This document shows positions 8,476 to 17,306 of a stretch of DNA of 64,000 nucleotides, piece after piece. Source of the stretch: an uncultured Bacteroidales bacterium (GTDB taxonomy: Bacteria > Bacteroidota > Bacteroidia > Bacteroidales > P3). A program made the position numbers and the translations under genes. Positions within the stretch are counted from its first letter, which is position 1. Each line of letters begins with the position of its first letter. The stretch spans positions 62,001 through 126,000 of the forward strand of contig ONFR01000001.1 of NCBI GenBank assembly GCA_900317125.1, in the 5' to 3' direction. The notes under the pieces are model-generated. The model was not told the origin of the DNA. It saw only the letters and a list, made by a program, of their open reading frames with translations, and searched no databases.

Positions 8476-9557
8476 GTATCATAAAAAAAATATATCATAA
8501 AACATACTCCATGTTACCCGTTGCAGAAAAAATGGTGATTTTCAAACGTCGTAATATGGATTTGCCCTGTGGTTATGGTAAGCCCTTTCGTGATTATCTC
8601 AACGAGGCATTTGACACTTTCCTTACTCCAGAAGAACGGCATGATACAAAACTAATAAATGATTTAACAAACGATATCATTAAGTGTTGGGTGAAATACG
8701 AGGCGTTGCCGTATGAGTTTTTTTCATACGACTTGCGACACAGCGACGACAAAAAGCGCGCTACATTCATGACGGATGTTCAAAAGAATCAAGCTTGTAT
8801 TAAGTACTCTAGTCTGGAAGCCTATCAGAAAGAAATATGTGATAAATATGCTTTCTATCAATTAATGGAGCCGTTTTTTGGTCGCAAGGTGTTTAAAGTC
8901 AATGGGTTGGCTGATAAGGAGGGGTTTATACAATTTGCTACAGAAGTTAAAACACTTTTCTGCAAACTTTCCAAAGGCTCGCGAGGAAGCGGTGCCTTTC
9001 CCGCTGAAGTGTCAAATAAGGAAGACGCTGAACACCTGTTTTCACAACTGATAGAGTCTGCTGACGAAGAATGGGTTGTGGAGGAAAGAATAAAGCAAAA
9101 TGAAGAAATGGCGCAATGGAATGACTCTTGTGTTAATACAGTCAGGTTACCTGCTTTTCTCACTAAGTATGGTTTTAAAGTATTAGATCCTTTTTTTCGT
9201 ACGGGACGTGCAGGATCTGTCGTTGATAATGCTGGACAAGGCGGCGTGTTCGCTGCCATTGATCCCCAAACAGGTGTGTTGATTTCAGATGGTGTGGATG
9301 AGTATTGTCATACTTTTCCCACACATCCTGATTCAGGACTAATATTCAAAGGATGGCAGATTCCTCGTTGGAAAGAGTTGTTGGCTGTAGCAGAAAAAGC
9401 TCACAAAACTATACCACATCATAAGTATATCGGCTGGGATTTTGCGTTAACAGACACTGGCTGGGTGTTGATAGAAGGCAATTGGGGCCAAATGGTTGGT
9501 CAGTATGCAACAAAAGTAGGCGTTAAAGAATTATTTATGAAATATATTAATAATTGA
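8472..9557 (+). CDS. sugar-transfer-associated ATP-grasp protein
   Basis: A 361-residue protein of the ATP-grasp group associated with sugar transfer (PF14397-like). Recognised by the phrase KLSKGSRGSGAFPAE for the ATP loop (about 168-182), WVVEERIKQNEEMAQWNDSCVNTVR, in which NTVR is the family hallmark, RAGSVVDNAGQGGVFAAID, and the C-terminal IGWDFALTDTGWVLIEGNWG with metal-binding Asp and Glu/Asn. Proteins of this group sit in exopolysaccharide loci and are thought to ligate amino-acid-like groups to sugars or glycan precursors. Its start overlaps the MmgE/PrpD stop (ATGA) and it is followed by a paralogue. Confidence 0.8.
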   Translation: MSIIKKIYHKTYSMLPVAEKMVIFKRRNMDLPCGYGKPFRDYLNEAFDTFLTPEERHDTKLINDLTNDIIKCWVKYEALPYEFFSYDLRHSDDKKRATFMTDVQKNQACIKYSSLEAYQKEICDKYAFYQLMEPFFGRKVFKVNGLADKEGFIQFATEVKTLFCKLSKGSRGSGAFPAEVSNKEDAEHLFSQLIESADEEWVVEERIKQNEEMAQWNDSCVNTVRLPAFLTKYGFKVLDPFFRTGRAGSVVDNAGQGGVFAAIDPQTGVLISDGVDEYCHTFPTHPDSGLIFKGWQIPRWKELLAVAEKAHKTIPHHKYIGWDFALTDTGWVLIEGNWGQMVGQYATKVGVKELFMKYINN

Positions 9558-9565
9558 ACATTATC

Positions 9566-10660
9566 ATGAGAGATATATTACGATCGTGTTTTCATAAGTT
9601 GAAGGGAGATTATTCCCAATATAAAGAAGAAAAAACGATTGAAAATTTACATCGTGGTTTTTATCTAAAAGATAAGTTCTTACTTGACGAGCAGGATTCT
9701 CCGTTAATTTCGGATGAAGAATTTCGCCATATTAAAGAAACTTGGCCTTGTTTTAGGTTTTTTGGACAAGATGACCTTACTTGGTTTCGCATCTATAAGA
9801 GGGAGTTTGGCTTTTCTCCATATTTTGTAGATGCATTGCACATTAAATATATTGTGGAAAAATTTAATCCGTTTCATCAAGTCATTTCCTTGGAGAATAA
9901 AGCTATGGGGGATATCTATTTCCCAGAAATTCCTTTTCCTGAGGTTTATGTTCGGGCATTGAATGGATTATTCTATGATTCTCAAATGAACATACTAAGT
10001 TTAAATGAAGCCATTAGACTTTTGTCATCAAAACGAACTTTCATCATCAAGCCATCCATTGATTCTTTGTGTGGGGCGGGTGTTGAAAAAGTAGTTGTTG
10101 AAGAACTTGAGCAACAAGAAAAGGCTTTGTGTGACATTATCCTACGTGGAGGTGAAAATTTTATCGCACAGGAATGTTTAACACAAGAACCAGTTATATC
10201 ATCCTTGAATCCAACTTCTATAAACTGTTGTAGAATAACATCTATTTATATGAATGGTAAATTTGGCTACTCTTCTATATTAAAGGTTGGTAAGTTAGGA
10301 TCTCACGTAGATAATTGGCATAGTTCGTACTTCATTGGTATGGCAAATGATGGGACGGTATTACCCCATGGTTTTGATAAAAAATGTTATCGGGTGGCAA
10401 AAACAGATAGTGGCATTAAATTTGGCGGAATGAAGGTGCCTTGTTTCGACAAAATGGTTGCCTTGGTTGAAAAATGTCATAAATATTATTTTGCCAATTG
10501 TGGGGTCATAGGATGGGATATTATGGTTGATAGTCAGAACAATCCTAGAGTACTGGAAATGAACATTAGCCGACCGGGAGTGGTTGGCGAACAACTAGCA
10601 TCAGGTACATTCTTTGCCGATTTTAGAAATGAGATATGCAACACGTTGTTAAAGAAATGA
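9566..10660 (+). CDS. sugar-transfer-associated ATP-grasp protein (paralogue)
   Basis: A protein of about 364 residues with the same plan as its neighbour: TFIIKPSIDSLCGAGVEKV for the ATP-binding lysine and loop, FIAQECLTQEPVISSLNPTSINCCRITSI (equivalent of the NTVR block), KVGKLGSHVDNWHSS, and GVIGWDIMVDSQNNPRVLEMNIS at the C terminus with the metal-binding acidic and Asn residues. ATG 9566 is preferred over a TTG at 9554 that overlaps the previous stop. Its own stop overlaps the LicD start (ATGA). Base composition is clearly AT-richer than in the genes before 8.5 kb, marking a change of mosaic block. Confidence 0.78.
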   Translation: MRDILRSCFHKLKGDYSQYKEEKTIENLHRGFYLKDKFLLDEQDSPLISDEEFRHIKETWPCFRFFGQDDLTWFRIYKREFGFSPYFVDALHIKYIVEKFNPFHQVISLENKAMGDIYFPEIPFPEVYVRALNGLFYDSQMNILSLNEAIRLLSSKRTFIIKPSIDSLCGAGVEKVVVEELEQQEKALCDIILRGGENFIAQECLTQEPVISSLNPTSINCCRITSIYMNGKFGYSSILKVGKLGSHVDNWHSSYFIGMANDGTVLPHGFDKKCYRVAKTDSGIKFGGMKVPCFDKMVALVEKCHKYYFANCGVIGWDIMVDSQNNPRVLEMNISRPGVVGEQLASGTFFADFRNEICNTLLKK

Positions 10661-11436
10661 GAGAAATAACTGATGAAGAACAGAAACAAATTCTGTTTGA
10701 TATTTTAGTTTATTTTGACCAAATCTGTCGTGAGAATAAGATACAGTATTCTCTTGGAGAAGGTACCCTATTAGGTGCTGTCCGTCACAAAGGATTCATT
10801 CCTTGGGATGACGATATTGACATACTGATGACCCGCACTGAATTTGAGAAGTTTTTGTCAATCCATCAAAATGGACAATACGAGATTTTTCATGTCAACC
10901 CTAATGTAAACTACTGGAACTATGTGGCTCGTCTATGTGACCCCCGTACGGAAGTCTATTTCGGTGACAGCCACCATAGCATACATGGGCTTTGGGTTGG
11001 GTTGACACCTGTGGACAATATTCCCGATGACGATAGGAAATGGGGTCAAATGAAAAAAAGGATTGTTATTTGGGTAAAATTATGTCGCCAGAAGAAAGGA
11101 GTAGTTCCGATTGACGGGAGATTCAAAGGTCTCTTGGAACGGGTTCTATTCAGATTAAAACCCATCAATTGGTTTGACAGACGATTCAAGAAGGTGGTCA
11201 CAGCCTATAAAGGACAATCGACCCAAAGGATGTTGAAGTTGAACATCCGTTATGAGCCGTTTGTTTTTCCCTCAAATGTTTTTAATGGATATACGGAATT
11301 GGAATTTGAAGGCCGAAGTTTTATGGCTATAGAGCATTATGATGACTATTTGCGGCAAATGTATGGCGACTATATGACACCTCCTCCCGAGAATAAGCGT
11401 GTAACAAAACATGGTTTTAGAGCTTATTATAAATAA
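10657..11436 (+). CDS. LicD family phosphotransferase
   Basis: A 259-residue LicD-type enzyme. The signature YSLGEGTLLGAVRHKGFIPWDDDIDI (about 31-56) includes the acidic cluster DDDID that binds metal in this nucleotidyltransferase-fold family. LicD proteins move a phosphorylated alcohol such as phosphocholine or phosphoribitol from a CDP-activated donor to a glycan. ATG 10657 is chosen over ATG 10636 because it forms the ATGA overlap with the preceding stop and gives the usual LicD N terminus. A CTP-type nucleotidylyltransferase at 12.1 kb could make its donor. Confidence 0.85.
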   Translation: MREITDEEQKQILFDILVYFDQICRENKIQYSLGEGTLLGAVRHKGFIPWDDDIDILMTRTEFEKFLSIHQNGQYEIFHVNPNVNYWNYVARLCDPRTEVYFGDSHHSIHGLWVGLTPVDNIPDDDRKWGQMKKRIVIWVKLCRQKKGVVPIDGRFKGLLERVLFRLKPINWFDRRFKKVVTAYKGQSTQRMLKLNIRYEPFVFPSNVFNGYTELEFEGRSFMAIEHYDDYLRQMYGDYMTPPPENKRVTKHGFRAYYK

Positions 11437-11469
11437 TTAGTTAAGGACTTGCTACATAAGAATAGCACA

Positions 11470-12096
11470 ATGAAAATAAAGGTTTACCCAATAGAAAAAA
11501 CAAACGTTTCTTTGGAGCGCGTGTTGACGTTAATCAAGTTGGCTTTTCAAGAGCGGAAGGAACAAGGATTGAATTATGGTTGCCTTTCTTTATCGTTGGA
11601 TGGTTTTCAAGAAGAAGTTAAGGATTCGATGATTCTTATTGCCATGGATGAAGATTCGGATGTTTTATGCGGTTGTTCGGTTCTGATGATTCGTTGTGAT
11701 AAGGATGGTAATCGTTTTGGGTGGGAAAAACATACGTCAGTACATCCAGAATATAAGGGGAAGGGAGTTGGATCATTGTTGATCAATTCATTAAAGGCAA
11801 AAGCAATTGAGTTAGATTGTGAGTATTTGGGTTGTAGTACAGCTGTTGATGCTGAAAGTGCAATCAGAGTCCATTTGAAAAACGGTTATTATATTGTTGG
11901 TCTTAAATCTTTCAGGTCAACGAACTATTATTCTTATATGTTTAGAATGCAACTGACACCATCGTGTTGGAGTGACCCGCTTTATTGCAAAAAGCAATAT
12001 AAAAAATCAAGAAGAAAAATTCGTGTGGCATACAAGGCCGATGGGTCCAAAACCATACTAGGCCGTTTATTGGCAAACATAGGAGTTAATTGGTGA
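11470..12096 (+). CDS. GNAT N-acetyltransferase
   Basis: A 208-residue acyltransferase with the acetyl-CoA loop VHPEYKGKGVGSLLI at about 91-105 (motif A, x-K-G-x-G) and the downstream CEYLGCSTAVDAESAIRVHLKNGYYIVG typical of GNAT motif B, where a neighbour-residue pair and N/G-Y end the fold. ATG 11470 is used; an upstream TTG at 11449 has no support. A basic C-terminal tail (KKQYKKSRRKIRVAYK) is unusual. It probably N- or O-acetylates an amino sugar or amino alcohol that becomes part of the polysaccharide. Confidence 0.8.
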   Translation: MKIKVYPIEKTNVSLERVLTLIKLAFQERKEQGLNYGCLSLSLDGFQEEVKDSMILIAMDEDSDVLCGCSVLMIRCDKDGNRFGWEKHTSVHPEYKGKGVGSLLINSLKAKAIELDCEYLGCSTAVDAESAIRVHLKNGYYIVGLKSFRSTNYYSYMFRMQLTPSCWSDPLYCKKQYKKSRRKIRVAYKADGSKTILGRLLANIGVNW

Positions 12097-12108
12097 TACT
12101 TTTAATTA

Positions 12109-12531
12109 TTGCATCAATTGAAAACAATATTAACATTCGGTGTGTATGATATGCTGCATATTGGGCATATCTTACTTTTCAAGCACATTAAGGAACACTT
12201 TCCCGATGAAAAATGCCACTTGATTGTGGCTGTTCAGAATGCGGAATGTATAATGAAGTATAAACCTGATACCAAAATGGTGTATTCCACGGAAGAGCGG
12301 ATGTTTATGGTCAGCTCCGTCCGTTGGGTCGATGAGGTTGTTACATATAATGATGTGGATATTGATATTCAGAATATTGACTTTGACGTTTTCGCTAAAG
12401 GTCCAGACCAGTGTCATTTAGGTTTTCGAAAAGCTGTTAAATGGTGTAATCAAAATAGTAAACAAGTTGTGATAATTCCTCGCACGGAAGGAATATCATC
12501 TACTATGCTTAGAGAATACAGTAAAATATAA
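12109..12531 (+). CDS. TagD-like cytidylyltransferase
   Basis: A small nucleotidylyltransferase of about 140 residues with the family signature GVYDMLHIGH (positions 11-20 from TTG 12109, HxGH catalytic) and the C-terminal EGISSTMLR (about 127-135). Length and motifs match glycerol-3-phosphate and related cytidylyltransferases. No ATG lies before the catalytic motif, so translation must begin at TTG 12109 or TTG 12118, a rare start in this locus. It would activate a phosphorylated alcohol as CDP-X, the donor for the LicD enzyme 670 bases upstream. Confidence 0.8.
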   Translation: MHQLKTILTFGVYDMLHIGHILLFKHIKEHFPDEKCHLIVAVQNAECIMKYKPDTKMVYSTEERMFMVSSVRWVDEVVTYNDVDIDIQNIDFDVFAKGPDQCHLGFRKAVKWCNQNSKQVVIIPRTEGISSTMLREYSKI

Positions 12532-12540
12532 GATTAAAAA

Positions 12541-13620
12541 ATGAAACTAATTGCAGTAGGCGATATAATGCCGGGAGGGGTCCTCTCAATTACAAATACA
12601 GAGTATGCCACTAAAGAAGTAAGAGATTACTTGTCTTCGGGTGATTTACGAATAGGCAATTTCGAGTGTGCAGTTGAAGTCCCCAATCCTTCTGGAAAAA
12701 AAATAATGGGTGGAGGAAATACCATTTTTATAAGGGAACAAGATGCAAAACGTGTTAAAGATTTAGGGATAGATATTGTTAGTATTGCTAACAATCATTT
12801 GTTTGATTTAGGTCCTGAGGGTGCTTTTAAAGCCATAGAAGTTCTGGATTGTTTGGGCATTAAACACTGTGGTGCAGGTAGAAATCTTCAAGAAGCAAGA
12901 AGGCCGGTTGTTGTTAAAAAGGATGGTTGTACATATGCTTTTTTGGCATTTACTGACACGAGATGGAATTATATGTATGAAGCAACAGACACGGAACCGG
13001 GTGTTAATCCTTTACGTGAGGACTATGTAATACAAGAGATTAAAGCGGCAAAACAATTATATGATTATATCATAGTAATTCCTCACTGGGGAAAAGAAAA
13101 CACATATTTTCCGACACTTGAAGTGGAACCATTGGCAAAAAAAATGATTCATGCCGGAGCTTGTCTTGTTTTAGGAGGCCATTCTCATAGAATTCAACCT
13201 GTGATAAATATTTGTCATGGTTCAATAATATATAGTATGGGAAATTTTCTGTTTTCAAATAGAATCATTAACACTCCAAAATTTACATGGTATCCCCCAG
13301 AGCCAATAGATGTCGAAACTTTACCCAAAACTATTGGTATTCCATTAGTAGATACTCCAACAATTAAATTATGGCGTCCACTTGCATATATAGGAATGAT
13401 GGTTGAGAGTACTATTAATAGAAACACACATTCCAAATATAAGTTGACTTATACAGACATGAATAATTGTGTGGATTTATTGAAAGAGGGAGTGTTTTGT
13501 AAGCGATTAATCCTGGGTTTATTAGAATTTTCAATTAAGTTTGGAATATACAAAATTGTTTTTATTCTGTGTGAGTATTACAAGAGTGCAAAAGCACGCA
13601 TTTGTAGCAAAAAGCGATAA
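12541..13620 (+). CDS. CapA-like metallophosphoesterase
   Basis: A 359-residue protein of the PGA_cap/CapA family. Metal-binding blocks of the calcineurin-like fold are present: VGDIMPGG (residues 6-13), IGNFECAVE, IVSIANNHLFDLG with the Asn-His pair, VIPHWGKENTYFP, and LVLGGHSHRIQPV, followed by YSMGNFLFSN. The family is found with poly-gamma-glutamate and capsule synthesis and may hydrolyse phosphodiesters or help release or anchor polymer. No signal peptide is seen. A C-terminal hydrophobic stretch (LILGLLEFSIKFGIYKIVFILCEYY) may associate it with the membrane. Ten bases separate it from the cytidylyltransferase. Confidence 0.8.
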   Translation: MKLIAVGDIMPGGVLSITNTEYATKEVRDYLSSGDLRIGNFECAVEVPNPSGKKIMGGGNTIFIREQDAKRVKDLGIDIVSIANNHLFDLGPEGAFKAIEVLDCLGIKHCGAGRNLQEARRPVVVKKDGCTYAFLAFTDTRWNYMYEATDTEPGVNPLREDYVIQEIKAAKQLYDYIIVIPHWGKENTYFPTLEVEPLAKKMIHAGACLVLGGHSHRIQPVINICHGSIIYSMGNFLFSNRIINTPKFTWYPPEPIDVETLPKTIGIPLVDTPTIKLWRPLAYIGMMVESTINRNTHSKYKLTYTDMNNCVDLLKEGVFCKRLILGLLEFSIKFGIYKIVFILCEYYKSAKARICSKKR

Positions 13621-13621
13621 C

Positions 13622-15103
13622 ATGTCCGAGAATAGTTTAAAAACAAAAGCGGTTTCCGGAATGATATGGACTGCCGTCCAGAAATATTCCACTATGGGTA
13701 TTTCATTTGTGTCAGGTATCATCTTGGCTCGACTGCTAACCCCATATGACTATGGATGTATTGGCATGCTAACTATATTCATGACTATTGCTGCTTCATT
13801 TGTAGATGGAGGTTTTGCTTCGGCATTAATACAAAAAAAACGCCCAACCCAAGAAGACTATTCGACCGTTTTTTATTGGAATATGAGCGTCTCTTTGTTA
13901 ATGTATTTTGTTCTTTATTTATGTGCTCCCGCCATTGCAAGGTTTTACAAAATACCATTGTTATCTTCTGTATTACGTGTTCAGGGACTTGTTTTAATTA
14001 TTAATGCTGTTACTATTATTCAAAGCAACCAGCTTCGCAAACAGTTCCGTTTCAAGAAAATAGCTATAGTAACGATTCTTACTTCTATTATTTCATTGAT
14101 CGTCACCATCATTTTGGCATACAAAGGATTGGGGGTGTGGGCGTTGGTTACACAAAACATCATTACAGCTTTTATTCCTTCTGTGATATATTGGTTGACC
14201 AACAGATGGCGACCTTTGTTGCTTTTTTCCAAGAAATCTTTTAGGGAACTTTTCTCGTTTGGTTTTTACATGTTTATGACTCATTTTGTAACAAATATTA
14301 GCAGTTCTATTCAAGGCCTTCTTATAGGAAAGGTTTATTCTCCAGCAACCATGGGTTTTTATTCAAAAGCGCATGGAACAGAACTGCTCGCTTCAAAGAG
14401 CATTTCTGATGTGATGACTCAGGTTACTTATCCTCTGTATGCAGAAGTTCAAGATGATAGAGATAGATTGATATTCATGATAAAAAGACTAACAACAACT
14501 CTTGCTTATCTAACTTTTCCCATGATGTTCATTTTACTTTTGTTGGCTAAACCTATTTTTGTGTTGCTATATTCTGAGAGATGGCTGCCTTGTGTTCCTT
14601 ATTTTCAAATACTATGTATTGCGGGTCTTGCAATTTGTTTGCAAGCTGTAAATATGCAGGCTATATCTGCTGTTGGGAAGAGTAAAATTATGTTTACGTG
14701 GACGTTGATAAAAAGAATATTTGGTATGACATGTATTGTCGGGGGATTGTTTCTTTTTGGTATAAAAGGGTTATTGTGTGGTATGGTGATTAACTCATGG
14801 TTTGCATACCTTGTTAATGTTTGGCTTGTATCTAAGCATATAGGCTATAAGTTTTGGAGACAAATGCTTGATATATTGCCCATCATGTTGTTGGCGGTTT
14901 CGGTTGCCATTGTTGGCTATCTTTTCAATTTGTTTTCCCCGCTTTCAATGTATATGAATGCGGTAATTGTTCTTCTGTTATATGTCCTGATTTACGTTGG
15001 TGGTTCCGTTTTGTTCAAACTTGAAGCATTCCAGTATAGTAAAGAGTTTGTTCCAATGCTGTTTTCCAAACTTAAGAGAAACAAAATGAAAAAGAAAGCT
15101 TAA
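13622..15103 (+). CDS. polysaccharide flippase (Wzx/RfbX type)
   Basis: A 493-residue integral membrane protein of the lipopolysaccharide flippase family (MOP/MATE superfamily). It has about twelve hydrophobic helices and the usual N-terminal phrase AVSGMIWTAVQKYSTMGISF then ILARLLTPYDYGCIGML. ATG 13622, one base after the CapA-like stop, is chosen over a longer frame reaching back into the previous gene. It would move undecaprenyl-linked repeat units to the periplasm. The second flippase gene of the locus (19.7 kb) is frameshifted, so this one is likely the active copy. Confidence 0.88.
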   Translation: MSENSLKTKAVSGMIWTAVQKYSTMGISFVSGIILARLLTPYDYGCIGMLTIFMTIAASFVDGGFASALIQKKRPTQEDYSTVFYWNMSVSLLMYFVLYLCAPAIARFYKIPLLSSVLRVQGLVLIINAVTIIQSNQLRKQFRFKKIAIVTILTSIISLIVTIILAYKGLGVWALVTQNIITAFIPSVIYWLTNRWRPLLLFSKKSFRELFSFGFYMFMTHFVTNISSSIQGLLIGKVYSPATMGFYSKAHGTELLASKSISDVMTQVTYPLYAEVQDDRDRLIFMIKRLTTTLAYLTFPMMFILLLLAKPIFVLLYSERWLPCVPYFQILCIAGLAICLQAVNMQAISAVGKSKIMFTWTLIKRIFGMTCIVGGLFLFGIKGLLCGMVINSWFAYLVNVWLVSKHIGYKFWRQMLDILPIMLLAVSVAIVGYLFNLFSPLSMYMNAVIVLLLYVLIYVGGSVLFKLEAFQYSKEFVPMLFSKLKRNKMKKKA

Positions 15104-15167
15104 GCTAAAAACACAGAGTGAATCTAATATGTATTGTAACTGATAGGTAATACGATGTTTGAAAGAT

Positions 15168-16226
15168 ATGTTTAATAGGTTAATAACTCTTGCTGATATC
15201 GCGTTTTGGCATTCTTATCTTAATAGATTCCCATTTGATAAAAAGGATATCTATTTTACCCCAGAATACTATTCCCTTTACCAAAACTATGGCGACGGCG
15301 AAGCCCAATGCTTTGTTTTTGAGAAAGATGGAAAAATTGCTTTATATCCTTTCTTGAGAAACCCTATTACATCATTAGGTTATCAGCTTGATAAGGAGTA
15401 TTATGACATCCAAGGTGCTTACGGATATAATGGCTTAATTGCTTCTGCTGATGATGAGGGTTTCATTGCTGATTTTTGGAAGGAGTTTGATTCCTATTGT
15501 CAGGAAAATGATATTGTAGCAGAGTTTATGCGATTCCACCCATTGTTGAACAACCAAAGGTTGGCTTCTCCCGAAATGAAGACGTTCTTTAGTCGGCATA
15601 CCGTTGCCTTGGATTTGAGTCTGTCATTGGATGAGATTTGGACGCAGCAGTTCAGTTCGAAGAACCGCAATATGATTCGCAAGGCGGAAAAAGAAGGTGT
15701 TACCATTGCTGAGAGCGACGATTATGAGTCTTTCAAAAAACTCTACGATGGCACGATGACCAACCTCAATGCAGAAAACTATTATTATTTTCCACAAAGC
15801 TATTACGATGAGTACAAGGCATCGTTTAAAGATAATAGTATTCTTTGTTTTGCCATGCTTGATGGGAAAGTGATAGCTGGATCCATGTTCATGTTTAGTG
15901 AAAAATATGCCCACTATCATCTTTCTGCACGTGATAGGGAATACTCGAAATATGCTGCTAATAATTTGATTCTTTGGTATGGTATTCAGAAGGCAAAGGA
16001 ACGGGGATGTAAATGGTTTCATTTTGGGGGCGGTACTACTGGCGAAGAAAACGACTCATTGTTGATCTTCAAACAAAACTTCTCAAAAACAAAAACTGAG
16101 TTTTGGATTGGCAAACGGGTACATAACCAAGCCGTTTATGACAGTATTGTTGAGCAATGGAAGGAAAAATATTCAAAGTGCTATGAAAACAATCGTGTTA
16201 AATTGTTGGGATATAGAGAAATATAA
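15168..16226 (+). CDS. FemAB/BioF2-like GNAT acyltransferase
   Basis: A protein of about 352 residues with the double-GNAT plan of peptidoglycan-bridge and sugar acyltransferases (FemAB-like, BioF2 domain). The central DEIWTQQFSSKNRNMIRKAEKEGV is the classic 'x-R-N-x-I-R-K-A' block, and GKVIAGSMFMFSEKYAHYHLSA then NNLILWYGIQKAKERGCKWFHFGGG is the C-terminal acyl-donor binding region. Such enzymes transfer amino acids or acyl groups to amino sugars. ATG 15168 is used, although TTG 15159 is in frame. The gene starts 64 bases after the flippase, and the spacer shows nothing distinctive. Confidence 0.8.
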   Translation: MFNRLITLADIAFWHSYLNRFPFDKKDIYFTPEYYSLYQNYGDGEAQCFVFEKDGKIALYPFLRNPITSLGYQLDKEYYDIQGAYGYNGLIASADDEGFIADFWKEFDSYCQENDIVAEFMRFHPLLNNQRLASPEMKTFFSRHTVALDLSLSLDEIWTQQFSSKNRNMIRKAEKEGVTIAESDDYESFKKLYDGTMTNLNAENYYYFPQSYYDEYKASFKDNSILCFAMLDGKVIAGSMFMFSEKYAHYHLSARDREYSKYAANNLILWYGIQKAKERGCKWFHFGGGTTGEENDSLLIFKQNFSKTKTEFWIGKRVHNQAVYDSIVEQWKEKYSKCYENNRVKLLGYREI

Positions 16227-16237
16227 TTATTGTCAAA

Positions 16238-17305
16238 ATGGATTACTCAGAAAAGATTCGTAGAAAGATAATTCCAGCAGAAACGACCCTCATTCAGACA
16301 ATGAAAATAATGGATGAGAAAAGGACTAAATCCTTGTTGGTTTTTTCTGGTGACCTTTTTTTGGGGATTATTACCAATGGAGACTTGCAAAGAGCCATTA
16401 TTGCCAATTTTCCGTTTGAAACCCCCATAGATAAACTTCTCAACAATAATGGTAAAAAGTATGCTTTTGTGAATGATGATAAAGAATCTGTCAAGGATTG
16501 GATGAGAAAAAAAAGGGCAGAGTTTATGCCTGTAGTAGATGACGATGGAAGGTTAGTTGATGTCATTTTTTGGGATGAAGCATTAGAGAATACCACGAAT
16601 GAAGATAATCGTCTGAAACTAGACCTTCCTGTGGTCATTATGGCAGGAGGTAAAGGCACGCGGCTAAAGCCTATTACGAATGTGTTGCCAAAACCCTTGG
16701 TACCTGTGGGTGAAAAAACCATCTTGGAGGTAATTATGGATCAGTTTGAGAGCATAGGTTGTCATAAGTTCTTTATGAGTGTAAACTACAAGGCTGATTT
16801 GATGAAATACTACCTGAATCAATTGCCACACCATTACGATGTAGAATTCTTTCAGGAAGAAAAACCTCTGGGCACAATTGGAAGTGTATCGTTGTTGAAG
16901 GGAAAGATAAACACACCGTTCTTTGTTAGTAATTGTGATAGTATTAACGAGCAAGACTATCGCGACGTGTGGGATTATCATGTGAATAACCATAATGACA
17001 TGACCATCGTGACAATGGTGAAAAGTTTCCATATCCCGTACGGAGTAATTGAGACTGGATCTAATGGACTCATGGTTGCATTGAAAGAAAAACCAGAGCA
17101 AACCTATCAAGTAAATACAGGAGTGTATATTTTGAACCCAGAGTTGATAGGCGAAATACCCGAAGGTGAGTTTTTCCATATCACTCAGTTGATGGAGAAA
17201 GTACAGGTTAGGGGTGGCAGAGTGGGCTGTTTTCCTGTTAGTGAGCAATCGTGGAAGGATATGGGGGAATGGCCTGAGTATTTGAAAATGATAAACGTAT
17301 TATAA
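16238..17305 (+). CDS. CBS-domain sugar nucleotidyltransferase
   Basis: A 355-residue fusion: tandem CBS domains at about 1-125 (LLVFSGDLFLGIITNGDLQRAI and FMPVVDDDGRLVDVIFWDEAL) followed by a nucleotidyltransferase domain with VVIMAGGKGTRLKPITNVLPKPLVPVG (about 131-157), PLGTIGSV and the acidic FVSNCDSI. The arrangement is that of PtmE/LegF-like proteins in nonulosonic-acid and related clusters, which make GDP- or CDP-activated sugars. The CBS pair suggests regulation by adenine nucleotides. No other nonulosonate genes are seen here, so the sugar is unknown. Confidence 0.85.
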   Translation: MDYSEKIRRKIIPAETTLIQTMKIMDEKRTKSLLVFSGDLFLGIITNGDLQRAIIANFPFETPIDKLLNNNGKKYAFVNDDKESVKDWMRKKRAEFMPVVDDDGRLVDVIFWDEALENTTNEDNRLKLDLPVVIMAGGKGTRLKPITNVLPKPLVPVGEKTILEVIMDQFESIGCHKFFMSVNYKADLMKYYLNQLPHHYDVEFFQEEKPLGTIGSVSLLKGKINTPFFVSNCDSINEQDYRDVWDYHVNNHNDMTIVTMVKSFHIPYGVIETGSNGLMVALKEKPEQTYQVNTGVYILNPELIGEIPEGEFFHITQLMEKVQVRGGRVGCFPVSEQSWKDMGEWPEYLKMINVL

Positions 17306-17306
17306 T

